Positions 53,400-62,222 of a stretch of 64,000 nt of DNA are shown piece after piece; the stretch's first letter is position 1, and each line of letters starts with the position of its first letter. The notes under the pieces were generated by a model. It was given only the letters and a program-made list of their open reading frames with translations, was not told where the DNA came from and searched no databases. Both the position numbers and the translations under genes were made by a program. The DNA comes from Streptomyces griseoflavus (GTDB taxonomy: Bacteria; Actinomycetota; Actinomycetes; Streptomycetales; Streptomycetaceae), in the NCBI RefSeq assembly GCF_014649995.1, contig NZ_BMUC01000020.1, positions 18,170-82,169 of the forward strand, in the 5' to 3' direction.

Positions 53400-54273
53400 A
53401 GCCGGATGGCCGTCTCCTCGAACGTGTCGTACACCGCAACGGGCGCCCCCAGCGGATCAAGACCACCTCAGGCACCTCGACGCTGGAACGGCTCCACCAC
53501 CGGCTGGTCCTACGACAAACTCGGCAACGAAACCGCCGCCGCCGGCGGCACGGCGCGCACGAACGAGTCCTGGACCGACTACAGCCAGCTGGCGACCGTC
53601 ACCACAGGCGGCAAGACCTACGACCTGGTCCACGCCGGCACGACCAATACCGAGCGCACGAAGCTGGGTTCGACGTGGTTCCACCACACCGCACTCGGTC
53701 TCGCGTCTACGACCACCAACGGTGTCGACACCGGATTCATCCGCGAACCGGCGGGCACGCTGAACTCCATGACGACTGGGGGGAAAGTCCTACTACTACC
53801 TCACCGACGCCACCGGCAACGTCCTCGGCCTCGCCGACAGCACCGGCAAGCGCACCCACACCTACGCCTACGGCCCCACCGGCCTCCCGCGTACGACACC
53901 GACCGAGGCCGTCCCCCAGCCCTACCGCTACGCCGGCGCCTACCTGGACCCGACGGGCCTGTACAAGATGGGTCACCGCTACTACGACCCCACCCTCGGC
54001 CGCTTCACCCAACCCGACCCCTCCGGCCAGGAAACCAACGCCTACCTCTACGCCGCCGGCGACCCCGTCAACAACACCGACCCGACTGGCCTGGCACCTT
54101 CTGCTGGCGAGATCACCGTGGTCACTCTGGGCGTCATCAGTGTGGCAACGGGGGTGGGGGGCGCCCTGGCGACGGGCGCCGTCGTAGCACAAGTGCTCGG
54201 GGGCATCAGTCTCACGACCGGTATCGCAGGCGGGGTCGGTAGTGTCGCCTGCATGTTCTCGGACGGATGCTAG
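53400..54273 (+). pseudogene. RHS gene 3' fragment with hydrophobic tip
   Basis: The fragment begins within RHS repeats (STTGWSYDKLGNETAAAGGT, TYDLVHAGTTNTERTKLGST), shifts frame in a run of six G at about 53780, and continues with YYYLTDATGNVLGLADSTGK, the RHS core end (GHRYYDPTLGRFTQPDPSGQ, NAYLYAAGDPVNNTDPTGLA) and a tip of about 60 residues that is strongly hydrophobic (ITVVTLGVISVATGVGGALA and following). A membrane-active tip is plausible. The 5' part of the gene is missing. Confidence 0.75.
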
Positions 54274-54449
54274 AGATGAAGATCGCCAGCTACCTGCTGC
54301 TCGCAGTGTCCCTGATCGCCATGGCTGTGGCCAACGGTGTGCTGATAATCAGTGAGAGAGGGTCACCTCGCCGTCGGTCCGCACAGAAGGCGGCCCTGAT
54401 CACCGCTCCTTTTGTCGCACTCGGTATCGTCGGCGTACTGATGACCTAG
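54267..54449 (+). CDS. Small two-span membrane protein, possible immunity protein (60 aa)
   Basis: ATG 54267 overlaps the RHS stop (ATG 54276 is an alternative). The protein has two hydrophobic segments (ASYLLLAVSLIAMAVANGVL and AALITAPFVALGIVGVL) joined by a basic turn (RGSPRRRSAQK). A membrane protein directly behind a hydrophobic RHS tip fits immunity against a membrane-acting toxin, but this is inferred from position only. Confidence 0.5.
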   Translation: MLEMKIASYLLLAVSLIAMAVANGVLIISERGSPRRRSAQKAALITAPFVALGIVGVLMT

Positions 54450-54464
54450 TAGTGCTTCGTTACG

Positions 54465-55634
54465 TTGGGTCATCTCGGCTGTTCGTGGGCAGCTTCCTGG
54501 AGTGAGGCGGTGCACCGCATCACCACATCGTGCGGCCAGGAGGCGTTCCTGGACGGCCACGTTCACGCTTTCCGCACGCTGGGCGGTGTTCCGGGCGGTC
54601 AGATCCGCTATGACAACCTCTCGCCAGCGGTCTCGCGGGTGATCCACAAGAGCCGGTCACGGGAGGTTCACCCCAGGTGGAGGGAGTTTCGCCAGCACTT
54701 CGGGCTGACCCCTTTCTATTGCGAGCCGGGGCTTTGCGGTGCCCATGAGAAGGGTGGAGTGGAGGGTCAGGTCGGCTACTTCCGCCGCAACTACCTCACG
54801 CCCGTGCCCCGGGTTGCCTCCCTGGACGAGCTGAACGCGTCCTTCGCCGAGTTCGAGCGGGCGGAGGCGGGCCGGCGGATCGGGATGCGGATCCGCACGA
54901 TCGGCCAGGACTTCGCCCGCGAGTCCGTGCTGCTGATGCCGCTGCCGCAGGTTTCCTTCGAGACCGGCGTCGTGTTCACTCCGCGAGTGGACCGCTACGG
55001 GATGATTGCGGTGAGGGTCTGCCGCTACTCGGTTCCGGCCCGGTTCATCGGCCGCACCGTCCGAGTCGTGCTCCGCTCCAGTGACCTCGTTGTTTTCCAC
55101 GGCCTCACCGAGATCGCCCGCCACCCCCGCCTGACGGCGAAGGGCGCCGAGCGGGTCGTCCTGGACCACTTTCTCGAAGTCCTGCTGGCCAAGCCCGGCG
55201 CGATGGCCGGCTCCGAGGCCCTGGACCAGGCCCGCCGCGAGGGCACGTTCACCGCCGCCCACGAAGCGTTCTGGGCTGCGGCCAAGAAGGCCGAGGGCGC
55301 CACCGAGGGCACCAAGCAGCTCGTCCACGTGCTCTTGCTGCACCGCCACCTTGAACACCGCGATGTGATCGCCGGCATCCGATCCGCCCTTGCGGTCGGC
55401 GCCCACACCGCCGACATCGTCGCCGTCGAAGCCCGCAAGGCCGCTCAGAGTGATAGTCGTTCCCCCACCGTGACGGTCACAGGGCCTGCACCGGCTTTGC
55501 CCGGGCCGGAGCCCAGCGAGGTGGTCAGCCTAAACGCCCGCCGGGCCGTTCGCCTCCCCGCCGACCAGCGTCCCCTGCCCTCTCTCGACCGCTGGGACCA
55601 GCTTCTGGACCGCTCCAGGAAGGACGCGCCATGA
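54465..55634 (+). pseudogene. istA: Truncated IS21 transposase IstA
   Basis: From about 54520 the protein matches IstA: EAFLDGHVHAFRTLGGVPGG, QIRYDNLSPAV (second catalytic Asp), CEPGLCGAHEKGGVEGQVGY (Glu motif), YSVPARFIGRTVRVVLRSSD and a long C-terminal helix. The HTH and first Asp segment are missing, so transposase activity is lost. The stop overlaps istB by four bases. Confidence 0.82.
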
Positions 55635-56413
55635 CCGGCTTGCCCAACAACCTGACCGAGACCGCCTCCGACGCAGCGATCGACACAGCTTGCCGGGCCC
55701 TGCGGCTGCCCACCATGCGAGCCCAGTTCCCCGACCTCGTCGCCCGCGCCGAACGCGAACGGCTCTCCTACCGGGGGTTCCTGGCCGAGTTGCTGATGTC
55801 CGAGTGCGAGGACCGCGATCGTCGACGCTCGGAGCGACGGATCCGGGCGGCCGGCTTTCCCCGCCAGAAGTGGCTCTCCGACTTCGACTACAGCGCCAAC
55901 CCCAACGTCGTCCCAGCTGTGGTCAACAACCTCGCCACCTGCGACTGGGTCAAGAAGGGCGAGCCGCTTTGTCTGATCGGGGACTCCGGCACCGGCAAGT
56001 CCCGCCTGCTGATCGGCCTCGGGACGGCCGCCGCCATGGTCGGCTGCCGCGTCCGCTATGCCCTGGCCGCCAAGCTCGTCAACGAGCTCGTCGAGGCTGC
56101 CGACGAGAAGCAGCTGTCCAAGACGATCGCCCGCTACGGGCGCGTCGATCTTCTCTGCATTGATGAGCTGGGACATCTCGAGCTTGACCGGCGGGGCGCC
56201 GAGATGCTGTTCCAGGTTCTGACCGAGAGGGAGGAAAAGAACAGCGTGGCCATCGCTTCCAACGAGTCGTTCGGCGGCTGGACCAAGACCTTCACCGACC
56301 CGCGGCTTTGCGCGGCCATCGTCGACCGACTCACCTTCAACGGCACCATCATCGAGACCGGCACCGAGTCCTACCGACTCGCCCAGACCAAAGCCAAGCA
56401 GCAGCGAACATAG
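55631..56413 (+). CDS. istB: IS21-family helper ATPase IstB (260 aa)
   Basis: Complete IstB: Walker A LIGDSGTGKSRLLIGLG, Walker B LLCIDELGHLELDRRG, sensor region VAIASNESFGGWTKTFTDPR and C-terminal AAIVDRLTFNGTIIETG. ATG overlaps the istA stop. Without a functional IstA in the same element, it can act only with a related transposase. Confidence 0.9.
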   Translation: MTGLPNNLTETASDAAIDTACRALRLPTMRAQFPDLVARAERERLSYRGFLAELLMSECEDRDRRRSERRIRAAGFPRQKWLSDFDYSANPNVVPAVVNNLATCDWVKKGEPLCLIGDSGTGKSRLLIGLGTAAAMVGCRVRYALAAKLVNELVEAADEKQLSKTIARYGRVDLLCIDELGHLELDRRGAEMLFQVLTEREEKNSVAIASNESFGGWTKTFTDPRLCAAIVDRLTFNGTIIETGTESYRLAQTKAKQQRT

Positions 56414-56539
56414 CGATCGCCTGCTAATCACTACGCCCCTGACAGGCGGAGGAGCGCGCGCCTTGAGGCACCTGACGGGCTTCTGGTCGGCCATTGACAT
56501 GATGGGCTGCAGCAAGACTTCAGCTTTCTCCAGGGGGCG

Positions 56540-57101
56540 ATGATGACGTTCAAGGCCGAAGCCGATTCCGGAGTCGCCGATCGGGATGAGTGGTCCTATG
56601 CGCCAGCGGTCGGCGTCGGACCGCTCCGGTTCGGTATGACCGTCGACGAGGTGGTCGAGGCGTTTCAGGTTTTCGGCCAGACGAAGGTCAGCGATTGCCC
56701 GCGCGTCCACGCGATCTTCTCGCCCACGTGGAAGATCGAGGTCCATCGCCGCGGGGTGGCCCCTTCACTGCCTGCCGTCACGGCCTACGTGAGCCAAGCC
56801 GCGGGCCTGTTCTGCATCGCAGCCGACGCCGTCCACGGTCCCCAGGTCGGGCACGATGGAATCCCGCTGTGACCTGTCGGAACTGGAGAGCGACGAAGTC
56901 GCGCATGCCGAGGCAGTCGATGGTCACTTTCGCTACACGCCCGAGGGCTATGCAGGACCGGATGATCCCGGGGTCGTCATACGCGGGCAACGAGTCGGAC
57001 AGGTCCTGCGATCGCACCCGTTGTTCATGGTGACGCGCGACGGCGCGAACTCCGAATGGGACTCGATGCCTTCCGAGGAGTACCACCACGGTCAGTCATG
57101 A
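56540..57101 (+). pseudogene. Frameshifted GPLRF-family immunity-like gene
   Basis: The first part (ATG 56540) contains DEWSYAPAVGVGPLRFGMTV and DAVHGPQVGHDGIPL, matching the protein at 14901 in both motifs. Frame is then lost near 56868, and the rest follows in another frame (CDLSELESDEVAHAEAVDGH, GPDDPGVVIRGQRVGQVLRS), ending at 57101. It may be broken, or the shift may be a sequencing error. No toxin gene adjoins, only the IS21 fragment upstream and a CRISPR array downstream. Confidence 0.6.
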
Positions 57102-57270
57102 CCTGACCTGGTGTGACTTGTGACGAGCGGTGAAGGAGGTCGCCGACCCATCGTCGGCTGGGGCCACGCGAGACCGGAAGCCGGGGCCGCGGCAAGCCGG
57201 AAGGCAGACCCCCAGCCACGACGACATGGAGCCACCTGAGGCCGGAAAAGTGGGGCCAGATCAGACCGTC

Positions 57271-57665
57271 AACGCCACCGCCGACGCGGGGGTGTTCCGC
57301 GTGAGCGCCGCCGCGAGCGCGCCCAGGCCTGGTCCTCCCCGCCGGCGCGGGGGTGTTCCGGCCGGAGCCGGGACGAGCGGGCCGCCGATGGCGTCCTCCC
57401 CGCCGACGCGGGGGTGTTCCGCCGAGCAGGAGCGGAAGATGCAGGAGCGGGCCGTCCTCCCCGCCTACGCGGGGGTGTTCCGAAGACCGCCGCGGAACTC
57501 ACCACCCGACTCGGGTCCTCCCCGCCGACGCGGGGGTGTTCCGATCACCGTGCAGTTCACGGTCACCGCCCGCCCGTCCTTCCCGCCGATGCGGGGGTGT
57601 TCCGTCCGGTTCGGCGAGCCGATGCGTCATTTGGGTGTGCTCCCCGCGACGTGGGGAGTTTTCAG
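57271..57665 (+). CRISPR. Orphan type I-E CRISPR array, 7 repeats and 6 spacers
   Basis: Seven 29-nt repeats (starts 57271, 57332, 57393, 57454, 57515, 57576 and 57637) alternate with six spacers of exactly 32 nt, the spacing of subtype I-E. The repeat carries the inner palindrome CCCCGCCGACGCGGGG and ends GTGTTCCG, the crRNA handle, so transcription should be rightwards. The first repeat has lost its first bases (AACGCCAC instead of GTCCTCCC), and the last is degenerate (ends GTTTTCAG), as is usual away from the leader. A GTGGGGCC insertion-like word lies just before the first repeat. No cas gene is present in the window, so function would need Cas proteins from elsewhere. Confidence 0.93.
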
Positions 57666-57803
57666 CGCTGTCGGCTGTACGTGGGGCCGACCGATGGGGC
57701 GCAATAGTCTCGGGGAGCCTGCGTTCGACTCCTCGGAGGCCGCGGGCGGTCGCTCTTCGGGGCGACCGAGCATCGCAAGCCGGAGCAGTCCGTGACGGAC
57801 GTG

Positions 57804-57823
57804 CCGGCCTCGTAGGAGGCCGG
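57804..57823. terminator. Hairpin between CRISPR array and membrane-protein gene
   Basis: CCGGCCTC (57804-57811) pairs with GAGGCCGG (57816-57823) around GTAG, 16 bases past the end of the minus-strand gene at 57839. Confidence 0.6.
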
Positions 57824-57838
57824 TCTGGTTGTGTGGTG

Positions 57839-58384
57839 TCAGTGGGTGCGGCGGTCGATTTCGTTCTGGACGGCTGAGATCGCTGTGAGGGCGTTGGCGA
57901 TTGCGGCTCCCTGTTGGCGGGACAGGTTCAGCAGGTCGTCGAGGGGGATTTTCTTGGTGGCGAGTTTGCGTTGGAAGTCGTCTGGCAGGGGGGTCTTTCT
58001 GTAGGCGTCGATGTGGGCGACGACGGTGCCGAGTGGGAGGTCGGGGAAGCGGCGTTCGGCCTGTTTGATCCTGCTCAGGAGTTCACCGAGCCGGGTCAGA
58101 TCCGTCTTGTGCGCTGTGGTGCCGGCGAGTTTGTCGAGGAGGACGACGGTCTCGTCGAGCAGGTCGTAGTCCGGCTGGAAGCGCTTCGTCTGCTTGGCGC
58201 GCTTGCTTTTGCGGATCTGGTAGACGGAGAAGTAGGTGCTGGTGAGCAGGGCGGCGAGGCTGATGGCGGCCGCCCATGTCCAGGTGCTGGGGAAGGTGCC
58301 TGGGGAGGCGTCGCTGCCGAGTATCAGGCGTGTGCATGAGGATGAGGCGTTCTCCGCCATCTGGGATGCTGAGCAGTCGTTCAT
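57839..58384 (-). CDS. Membrane-anchored helical protein (181 aa)
   Basis: The protein has a short extracellular or luminal N-terminus, one membrane helix (TWTWAAAISLAALLTSTYFS) followed by a basic stop (YQIRKSKRAKQTKR), then a helical cytoplasmic part of about 120 residues (LLDETVVLLDKLAGTTAHKT, LSRIKQAERRFPD, LNLSRQQGAAIANALTAISA). Positive-inside residues place the C-terminal part in the cytoplasm. No family is recognised. It is next to the CRISPR array by position only. Confidence 0.65.
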   Translation of the reverse strand: MNDCSASQMAENASSSCTRLILGSDASPGTFPSTWTWAAAISLAALLTSTYFSVYQIRKSKRAKQTKRFQPDYDLLDETVVLLDKLAGTTAHKTDLTRLGELLSRIKQAERRFPDLPLGTVVAHIDAYRKTPLPDDFQRKLATKKIPLDDLLNLSRQQGAAIANALTAISAVQNEIDRRTH

Positions 58385-58539
58385 CGGGTTGGTCCTTGGC
58401 GTGCTGGAAGGGTTCTGACGTGGCTGTGCCGAGGGGTGTGCTGTGATCTCCTGACGGCGCCGTGGGCAGGGCGCCAGTGCGCTCGAGGCGCGGAGGCTAC
58501 TGTGCTGAACGGTTTCGCCCGGGGATCCCGGCAGTTGGT

Positions 58540-59949
58540 TCAGGCGCCGCTGTTGCTGGTCGGCTTCCAGGAGTTCGGCGTAGTTGCGGCGGTACGGGTG
58601 GAACCCGGCGCCGTGGCCGCCTCTCGCCCGGACGCCGCCTCATTAATCGCGCCGCTGTTCTCGCGGTCCTGTCCCTGCACGGGAGGAGCTGATTCCAGAG
58701 GACTGTCCACGAGGCCCGCGTCCTTGGCGAGCCGACGGTGCCGGTGCCCCATCCGGGGGGCGGACATGGTGTCGAAGTCATGGACCAGCAGGACGTCCAG
58801 ATAGAACGGCCGCCGCCGGATATGACGGCGCAGGACATCTTTCAGCGCGTCATGCCACGCACTGGACTGCAGGATGCGCAGGGTGGTGCGGTCGGCCACG
58901 AACACGGGCACGTCGAGATGGTCGCGCTGCAGGCGGGCCGGCAGCACCGTCACGGCCCGCAGCGCGCGCACGACCTGGCGGCTGAGCCGGCCGGATGGAT
59001 TCGTCAGCAGTTCCGCCCAGGCTTCACGCACGTGTTCGGTGAGCTTGGGGCAGTCCGGGCAGGAGGCCCGCGTCAGAACGACATCGGACAGCCGGATACG
59101 CAACGTGGCGGCGCATTGCAGGCACTCGACCGTCCACGGCGCGTCGAAACGTCGGTAGCGCTCCATGGCATCGAAGCCGGCCTTCCGCAGCATCCTGACG
59201 GCAGCCTCCTGCGACACCTGGCCACGGCGCGTGTCGGCGACCACCGCCTCGATCTGCTTCAGATCCTCAGATCCATCCCGTTCCTCGCGGGCCCGGACAG
59301 CCTGCCGCTGCACCCTGAGCCAGGCCTCGAACCACACCGTCCGCTCCCGCGGCGGCACCTGGCAGGCGACCAGGAAGGCCTCCAGGCTGTCGGTGGACGC
59401 GGGCGCCGCGCCACGCGAGATACGGCAGGCGGTGCTCCGCGACAGCTCCTTGCCCGCATCCCGCGCCCTGCGCTCCATCATCCGGAACGACGGCGCCCCG
59501 TTGGCACGCCGCAACTTCTCCAGCGCAGCACACAGGCTGGACAGGTCGTTGACACGGTCAGGGCGCGGCTCCGGCTTCCCAGCCCGGCCGGCACCACGTC
59601 CACCCAGACTCCCCTGATAGGCGGCATGCCACAGCCGGGTCACCTCAGCGACATCCATGCTGCACGCAAACGCGAAAGCCTGCGCCACCTCCAGCCGGGG
59701 CAGGACCACCCCCGAGGCCGCACGCTGCAAGGTCCCCGGGCTGATGGACCGCGTCCGCTCCGACAGCGCAGCGTAGGACAACCCGACATCACGGCGCCCA
59801 TTACGCAAGGAAACCGCAAGTATGCCCAGCGGACTCACCGGATCCGGAATCGGCTTCTCTGGCCGCCCCACCGCGTCATCTCCCCTTCCAACAAGAGCCA
59901 CTGCATACAGGCCCTGCTCACAGTGCGGCCCCACAACAGCGGACCGCAT
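58540..59949 (-). CDS. HTH and zinc-ribbon DNA-binding protein (469 aa)
   Basis: From ATG 59949 the product has an XRE-type HTH at about residues 45-75 (GLSYAALSERTRSISPGTLQ, RAASGVVLPRLEVAQAFAFA), a second HTH-like unit (FRMMERRARDAGKELSRSTA, CRISRG) and, further on, a zinc ribbon formed by ECLQCAA and SCPDCPK. A conserved C-terminal region (RTTLRILQSSAWHDALKDVL) is followed by a disordered Ala/Thr-rich tail. Such multi-HTH proteins are frequent in Streptomyces. A regulatory role is probable; the target is unknown. Confidence 0.65.
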   Translation of the reverse strand: MRSAVVGPHCEQGLYAVALVGRGDDAVGRPEKPIPDPVSPLGILAVSLRNGRRDVGLSYAALSERTRSISPGTLQRAASGVVLPRLEVAQAFAFACSMDVAEVTRLWHAAYQGSLGGRGAGRAGKPEPRPDRVNDLSSLCAALEKLRRANGAPSFRMMERRARDAGKELSRSTACRISRGAAPASTDSLEAFLVACQVPPRERTVWFEAWLRVQRQAVRAREERDGSEDLKQIEAVVADTRRGQVSQEAAVRMLRKAGFDAMERYRRFDAPWTVECLQCAATLRIRLSDVVLTRASCPDCPKLTEHVREAWAELLTNPSGRLSRQVVRALRAVTVLPARLQRDHLDVPVFVADRTTLRILQSSAWHDALKDVLRRHIRRRPFYLDVLLVHDFDTMSAPRMGHRHRRLAKDAGLVDSPLESAPPVQGQDRENSGAINEAASGREAATAPGSTRTAATTPNSWKPTSNSGA

Positions 59950-60574
59950 AAACTTCGCTCCAACCGAACAACGCCTCAAGGCAGTTGGCGCTACCGAGAA
60001 GCCGCACAGCATCTTGCCACCCGATTGCCACGCCGCGCACACGAATGGCGGATGCTTCAGAGCTGTCCCACCACAAAAAATCCCGCATCCCGGTTGGGAC
60101 AGTTTCAATCAAGCCCTGACCAGGCAGATCGCAGGCTACCTGCCTTGATGGTGAGCGTCTCCAGCCGTATTGATTCGGTTCGTCTCGCGGCTGATGGAAA
60201 ACTCGCCGGCCGGTCTGCATGCTTGTGATACCACCGCCGGCCAGTACGACGGTGCCCTGCTTCCTTGGCTCCAACCGATTGAACAGGGATTACGAGCCCG
60301 ACGCGTTGGCGCGCGAAACGGCACACGAAAGAGTCGACCCAGAAGATGGGTCGACTCTTTCGCTTTCCGGTACACATTTGATCGGATCGGCGACGCTTTA
60401 GTTATCAATTCTTTGCGTTCTTGGATGCGAATCGACCTCACCACAACGTTTCGTCCCGTGCTCGCCGATGGCTCAGCCGTCGATACGACGCGAGTGCTAG
60501 CACGACCCATGGCACCTGCGTCACTGCGTCACGCCGACTCGCCTCTCGAACACGCCCGGGGGACGCCAGGCGGC
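59950..60574. other. Intergenic region with a strong hairpin
   Basis: No supported gene. It contains the promoter side of the HTH/zinc-ribbon gene and, at 60326-60362, a long perfect hairpin. A stretch around 60270-60300 vaguely resembles a tRNA anticodon arm but does not fold into a tRNA. Confidence 0.4.
60326..60362. terminator. Perfect 16-bp hairpin with T-rich flank
   Basis: CGAAAGAGTCGACCCA (60326-60341) pairs perfectly with TGGGTCGACTCTTTCG (60347-60362) around GAAGA, followed by CTTTCC. Its A-rich and T-rich outer stem makes it terminator-like in both directions, although no gene end is close on either side. Confidence 0.6.
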
Positions 60575-60799
60575 GTGAGCGAGGCGCCGGTCGTCGTGAA
60601 CCGGCCCTCCGGGACGGGCGGCCGGAGGGTCACCGTGCACAGCCGCGGCCGGGACGAGATCCTCGGCACCGCCTACAGCGATCACGACCTGGTCGTGTTC
60701 CTCGAAGGTGCCGGCATCGCCGACCCGGAGGTCATTCTCGACGACCCGGAGTGGGTGGAGTGGCGCGGCGGCGCCGCCCACAAGTTCAGCGCCGCCTGA
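60575..60799 (+). CDS. Small hypothetical protein (74 aa)
   Basis: GTG 60575 opens a compact protein: EAPVVVNRPSGTGGRRVTVH, then RDEILGTAYSDHDLVVFLEG and DPEVILDDPEWVEWRG. It is rich in strands and acidic in the second half, with no signal peptide. Short proteins of this kind occur in many Streptomyces genomes without known function. The frame is open further upstream but the additional residues look non-coding. Confidence 0.55.
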   Translation: MSEAPVVVNRPSGTGGRRVTVHSRGRDEILGTAYSDHDLVVFLEGAGIADPEVILDDPEWVEWRGGAAHKFSAA

Positions 60800-61121
60800 C
60801 GAGCGGACGGCGGCAGCGGCAGGGCAGACGGGCCTCCTGCAGTGCCAGCGATGCCCCCGCCGTGTCAGCGCAGATCGGCTCGGGCTGGGTGCCCCGCCGA
60901 CTGCGGTGCCTCCGGCCCGGCAGGCTCGGTGGTTCTGCATCACCCCAGCGACGAACCCTCCTTCTGAGCGAGACTCTCCACCGCTAGAACCGCGCCTTGC
61001 CGCGCGAAGAGGTCCTCGGTCCGGTGTCTCGGAAGCCGATCGAATAGCTGCAGCGTGACACGTCGGACGTTGCCGTCGTGCCCGGAGCCGCGGATCGCCG
61101 GGGTTCCGGGCACCACGGCGG
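60800..61121. other. Intergenic region between convergent genes
   Basis: Nothing coding is supported between the small protein end and the membrane-protein end at 61122. Confidence 0.4.
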
Positions 61122-61613
61122 TCACATGCCGAGGATGCGTCGTACGGCATCGGCCGGGTCCACACCCAGCATGTGAGCGACAACGAGCACGCCCAGGACG
61201 AGCGCGGTGACGGCACCGGCCTTGTTGGCGAAGCCCTTGACGAACTCCTCGCCCGACAGCTTCACCAGCTTCCACGAGATGACCCGCGTGCGGGCGGCGA
61301 GGAGGCGCAGACGCTGGACGAAACGGCGACGCCAGTCCGGGCGCACGGGTACGGCGGCCTGGTGGCCGGGGGAGGGCTGGGCGGACAGTACGGGATCGAC
61401 ATCCCGGTTCATGGTGGGGCTTCTCTGGGCGGGGAGAGCAGGGGGTGCGGACACCTGCGTGGTGTCGTCCGCGGGGGTGTGCGCCGCGCGGTCGGCGGTC
61501 CTGCTGCGGCTCTCCGCCGGAGAGCGTTCCTGCGGGGCGTCTGCCCAGGGTGGCGTGTCCAGCGTATCGGCGGTGTGGGGGTTCGTTCTCGCGGTCGGCT
61601 GGTGAGTGCTCAT
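61122..61613 (-). CDS. Membrane-anchored hypothetical protein (163 aa)
   Basis: From ATG 61613 (61622 possible) the protein has a long disordered, Thr/Pro/Ala-rich N-terminal part, a basic amphipathic segment (WRRRFVQRLRLLAARTRVIS), and a C-terminal membrane helix (GAVTALVLGVLVVAHMLGVD) ending AVRRILGM. It looks like a tail-anchored membrane protein. I do not recognise it. Confidence 0.55.
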   Translation of the reverse strand: MSTHQPTARTNPHTADTLDTPPWADAPQERSPAESRSRTADRAAHTPADDTTQVSAPPALPAQRSPTMNRDVDPVLSAQPSPGHQAAVPVRPDWRRRFVQRLRLLAARTRVISWKLVKLSGEEFVKGFANKAGAVTALVLGVLVVAHMLGVDPADAVRRILGM

Positions 61614-61767
61614 CAGCGGCATCTTTCTGTAGAGGTTGTGTGGTGCGGGCGGCACTGTGGCCGGTGACTGGTGCTTGCGTCTCGGGCGCACGAACGCCGG
61701 CGTTCTCACCCCTTGGCACCGGACAGCGGCACGGACAGGGCCAGGGGGAGAGGAAGTGGGGAAGATG

Positions 61768-61800
61768 CTGCGGGCCCCGACCGTTGGTCGGGGCCCGCAG
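61768..61800 (-). terminator. Perfect 15-bp hairpin after the gene ending at 61833
   Basis: CTGCGGGCCCCGACC (61768-61782) and GGTCGGGGCCCGCAG (61786-61800) pair perfectly around a 3-base loop, downstream of the minus-strand genes at 61833-62621. Confidence 0.72.
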
Positions 61801-61832
61801 CTGAGTAATTGTCAATACTTGTGGGTGGGCGA

Positions 61833-62186
61833 CTATGTGGTTGCGCATAGTTCGTCGAGCCACCGGCTGCAGAGTTCGCGGGTGATCGGCTCGAAGAGTT
61901 CGGATGCCGACATCTCGAACAGGAACTGGGTCAGCAGGTCCTCGTGTCCCGGCTCGATGTCGATGTCCTCGCGCATGTGCAGCTGCTCGGTCCACGCGGT
62001 GAGGTCGCCGGGGAGCGCTTCCTCGGCGAGCACCTTGCGCAGAGCGGCCTGGGCATTCCCGCGGTCCAGTACCACCGCGGGAGGCTCACCCTCCGGAATC
62101 CTGCGGGCCGCTGCGATCAGGTCGCTGATCCGGCCGTTCCACCGGACGAGGTCGAGCAGGACCTGTCGGCTATGTGCCGCCCTCAC
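61833..62186 (-). CDS. Hypothetical protein (117 aa)
   Basis: GTG 62186 follows GGGAGGAGCGTCC, a strong site, so I prefer it over ATG 62210. The protein is helical and acidic: VLLDLVRWNGRISDLIAAAR, RGNAQAALRKVLAEEALPGD and ITRELCSRWLDELCATT. It follows a VOC-family gene on the same strand by 36 bases and ends at a perfect hairpin, so the two form an operon. Function unknown. Confidence 0.6.
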   Translation of the reverse strand: MRAAHSRQVLLDLVRWNGRISDLIAAARRIPEGEPPAVVLDRGNAQAALRKVLAEEALPGDLTAWTEQLHMREDIDIEPGHEDLLTQFLFEMSASELFEPITRELCSRWLDELCATT

Positions 62187-62222
62187 GGACGCTCCTCCCT
62201 TCTGCGGCATGCCGCCGGGGGC

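Larger units (their letters stand above)
54465..56413 (+). mobile_element. 5'-truncated IS21-family element
   Basis: The istA gene lacks its first third (HTH and first catalytic Asp), while istB is complete. The left end is therefore lost. A GTGGGGCC word at 57250 could belong to its right end, but the distance from istB (about 840 bases) leaves this uncertain. It differs clearly in sequence from the IS21 element at 41080. Confidence 0.65.

Noticed and set aside
57130-57877. Open frames across the CRISPR array
   Set aside because: Their repetitive PRRRGGVP-like residues are produced by translating the repeats.
60260-60330. Possible tRNA or tRNA fragment (GATTACGAG / CTCGTAATC)
   Set aside because: An anticodon-like loop can be drawn, but stems do not pair properly and no D-arm, T-arm or acceptor stem can be completed.
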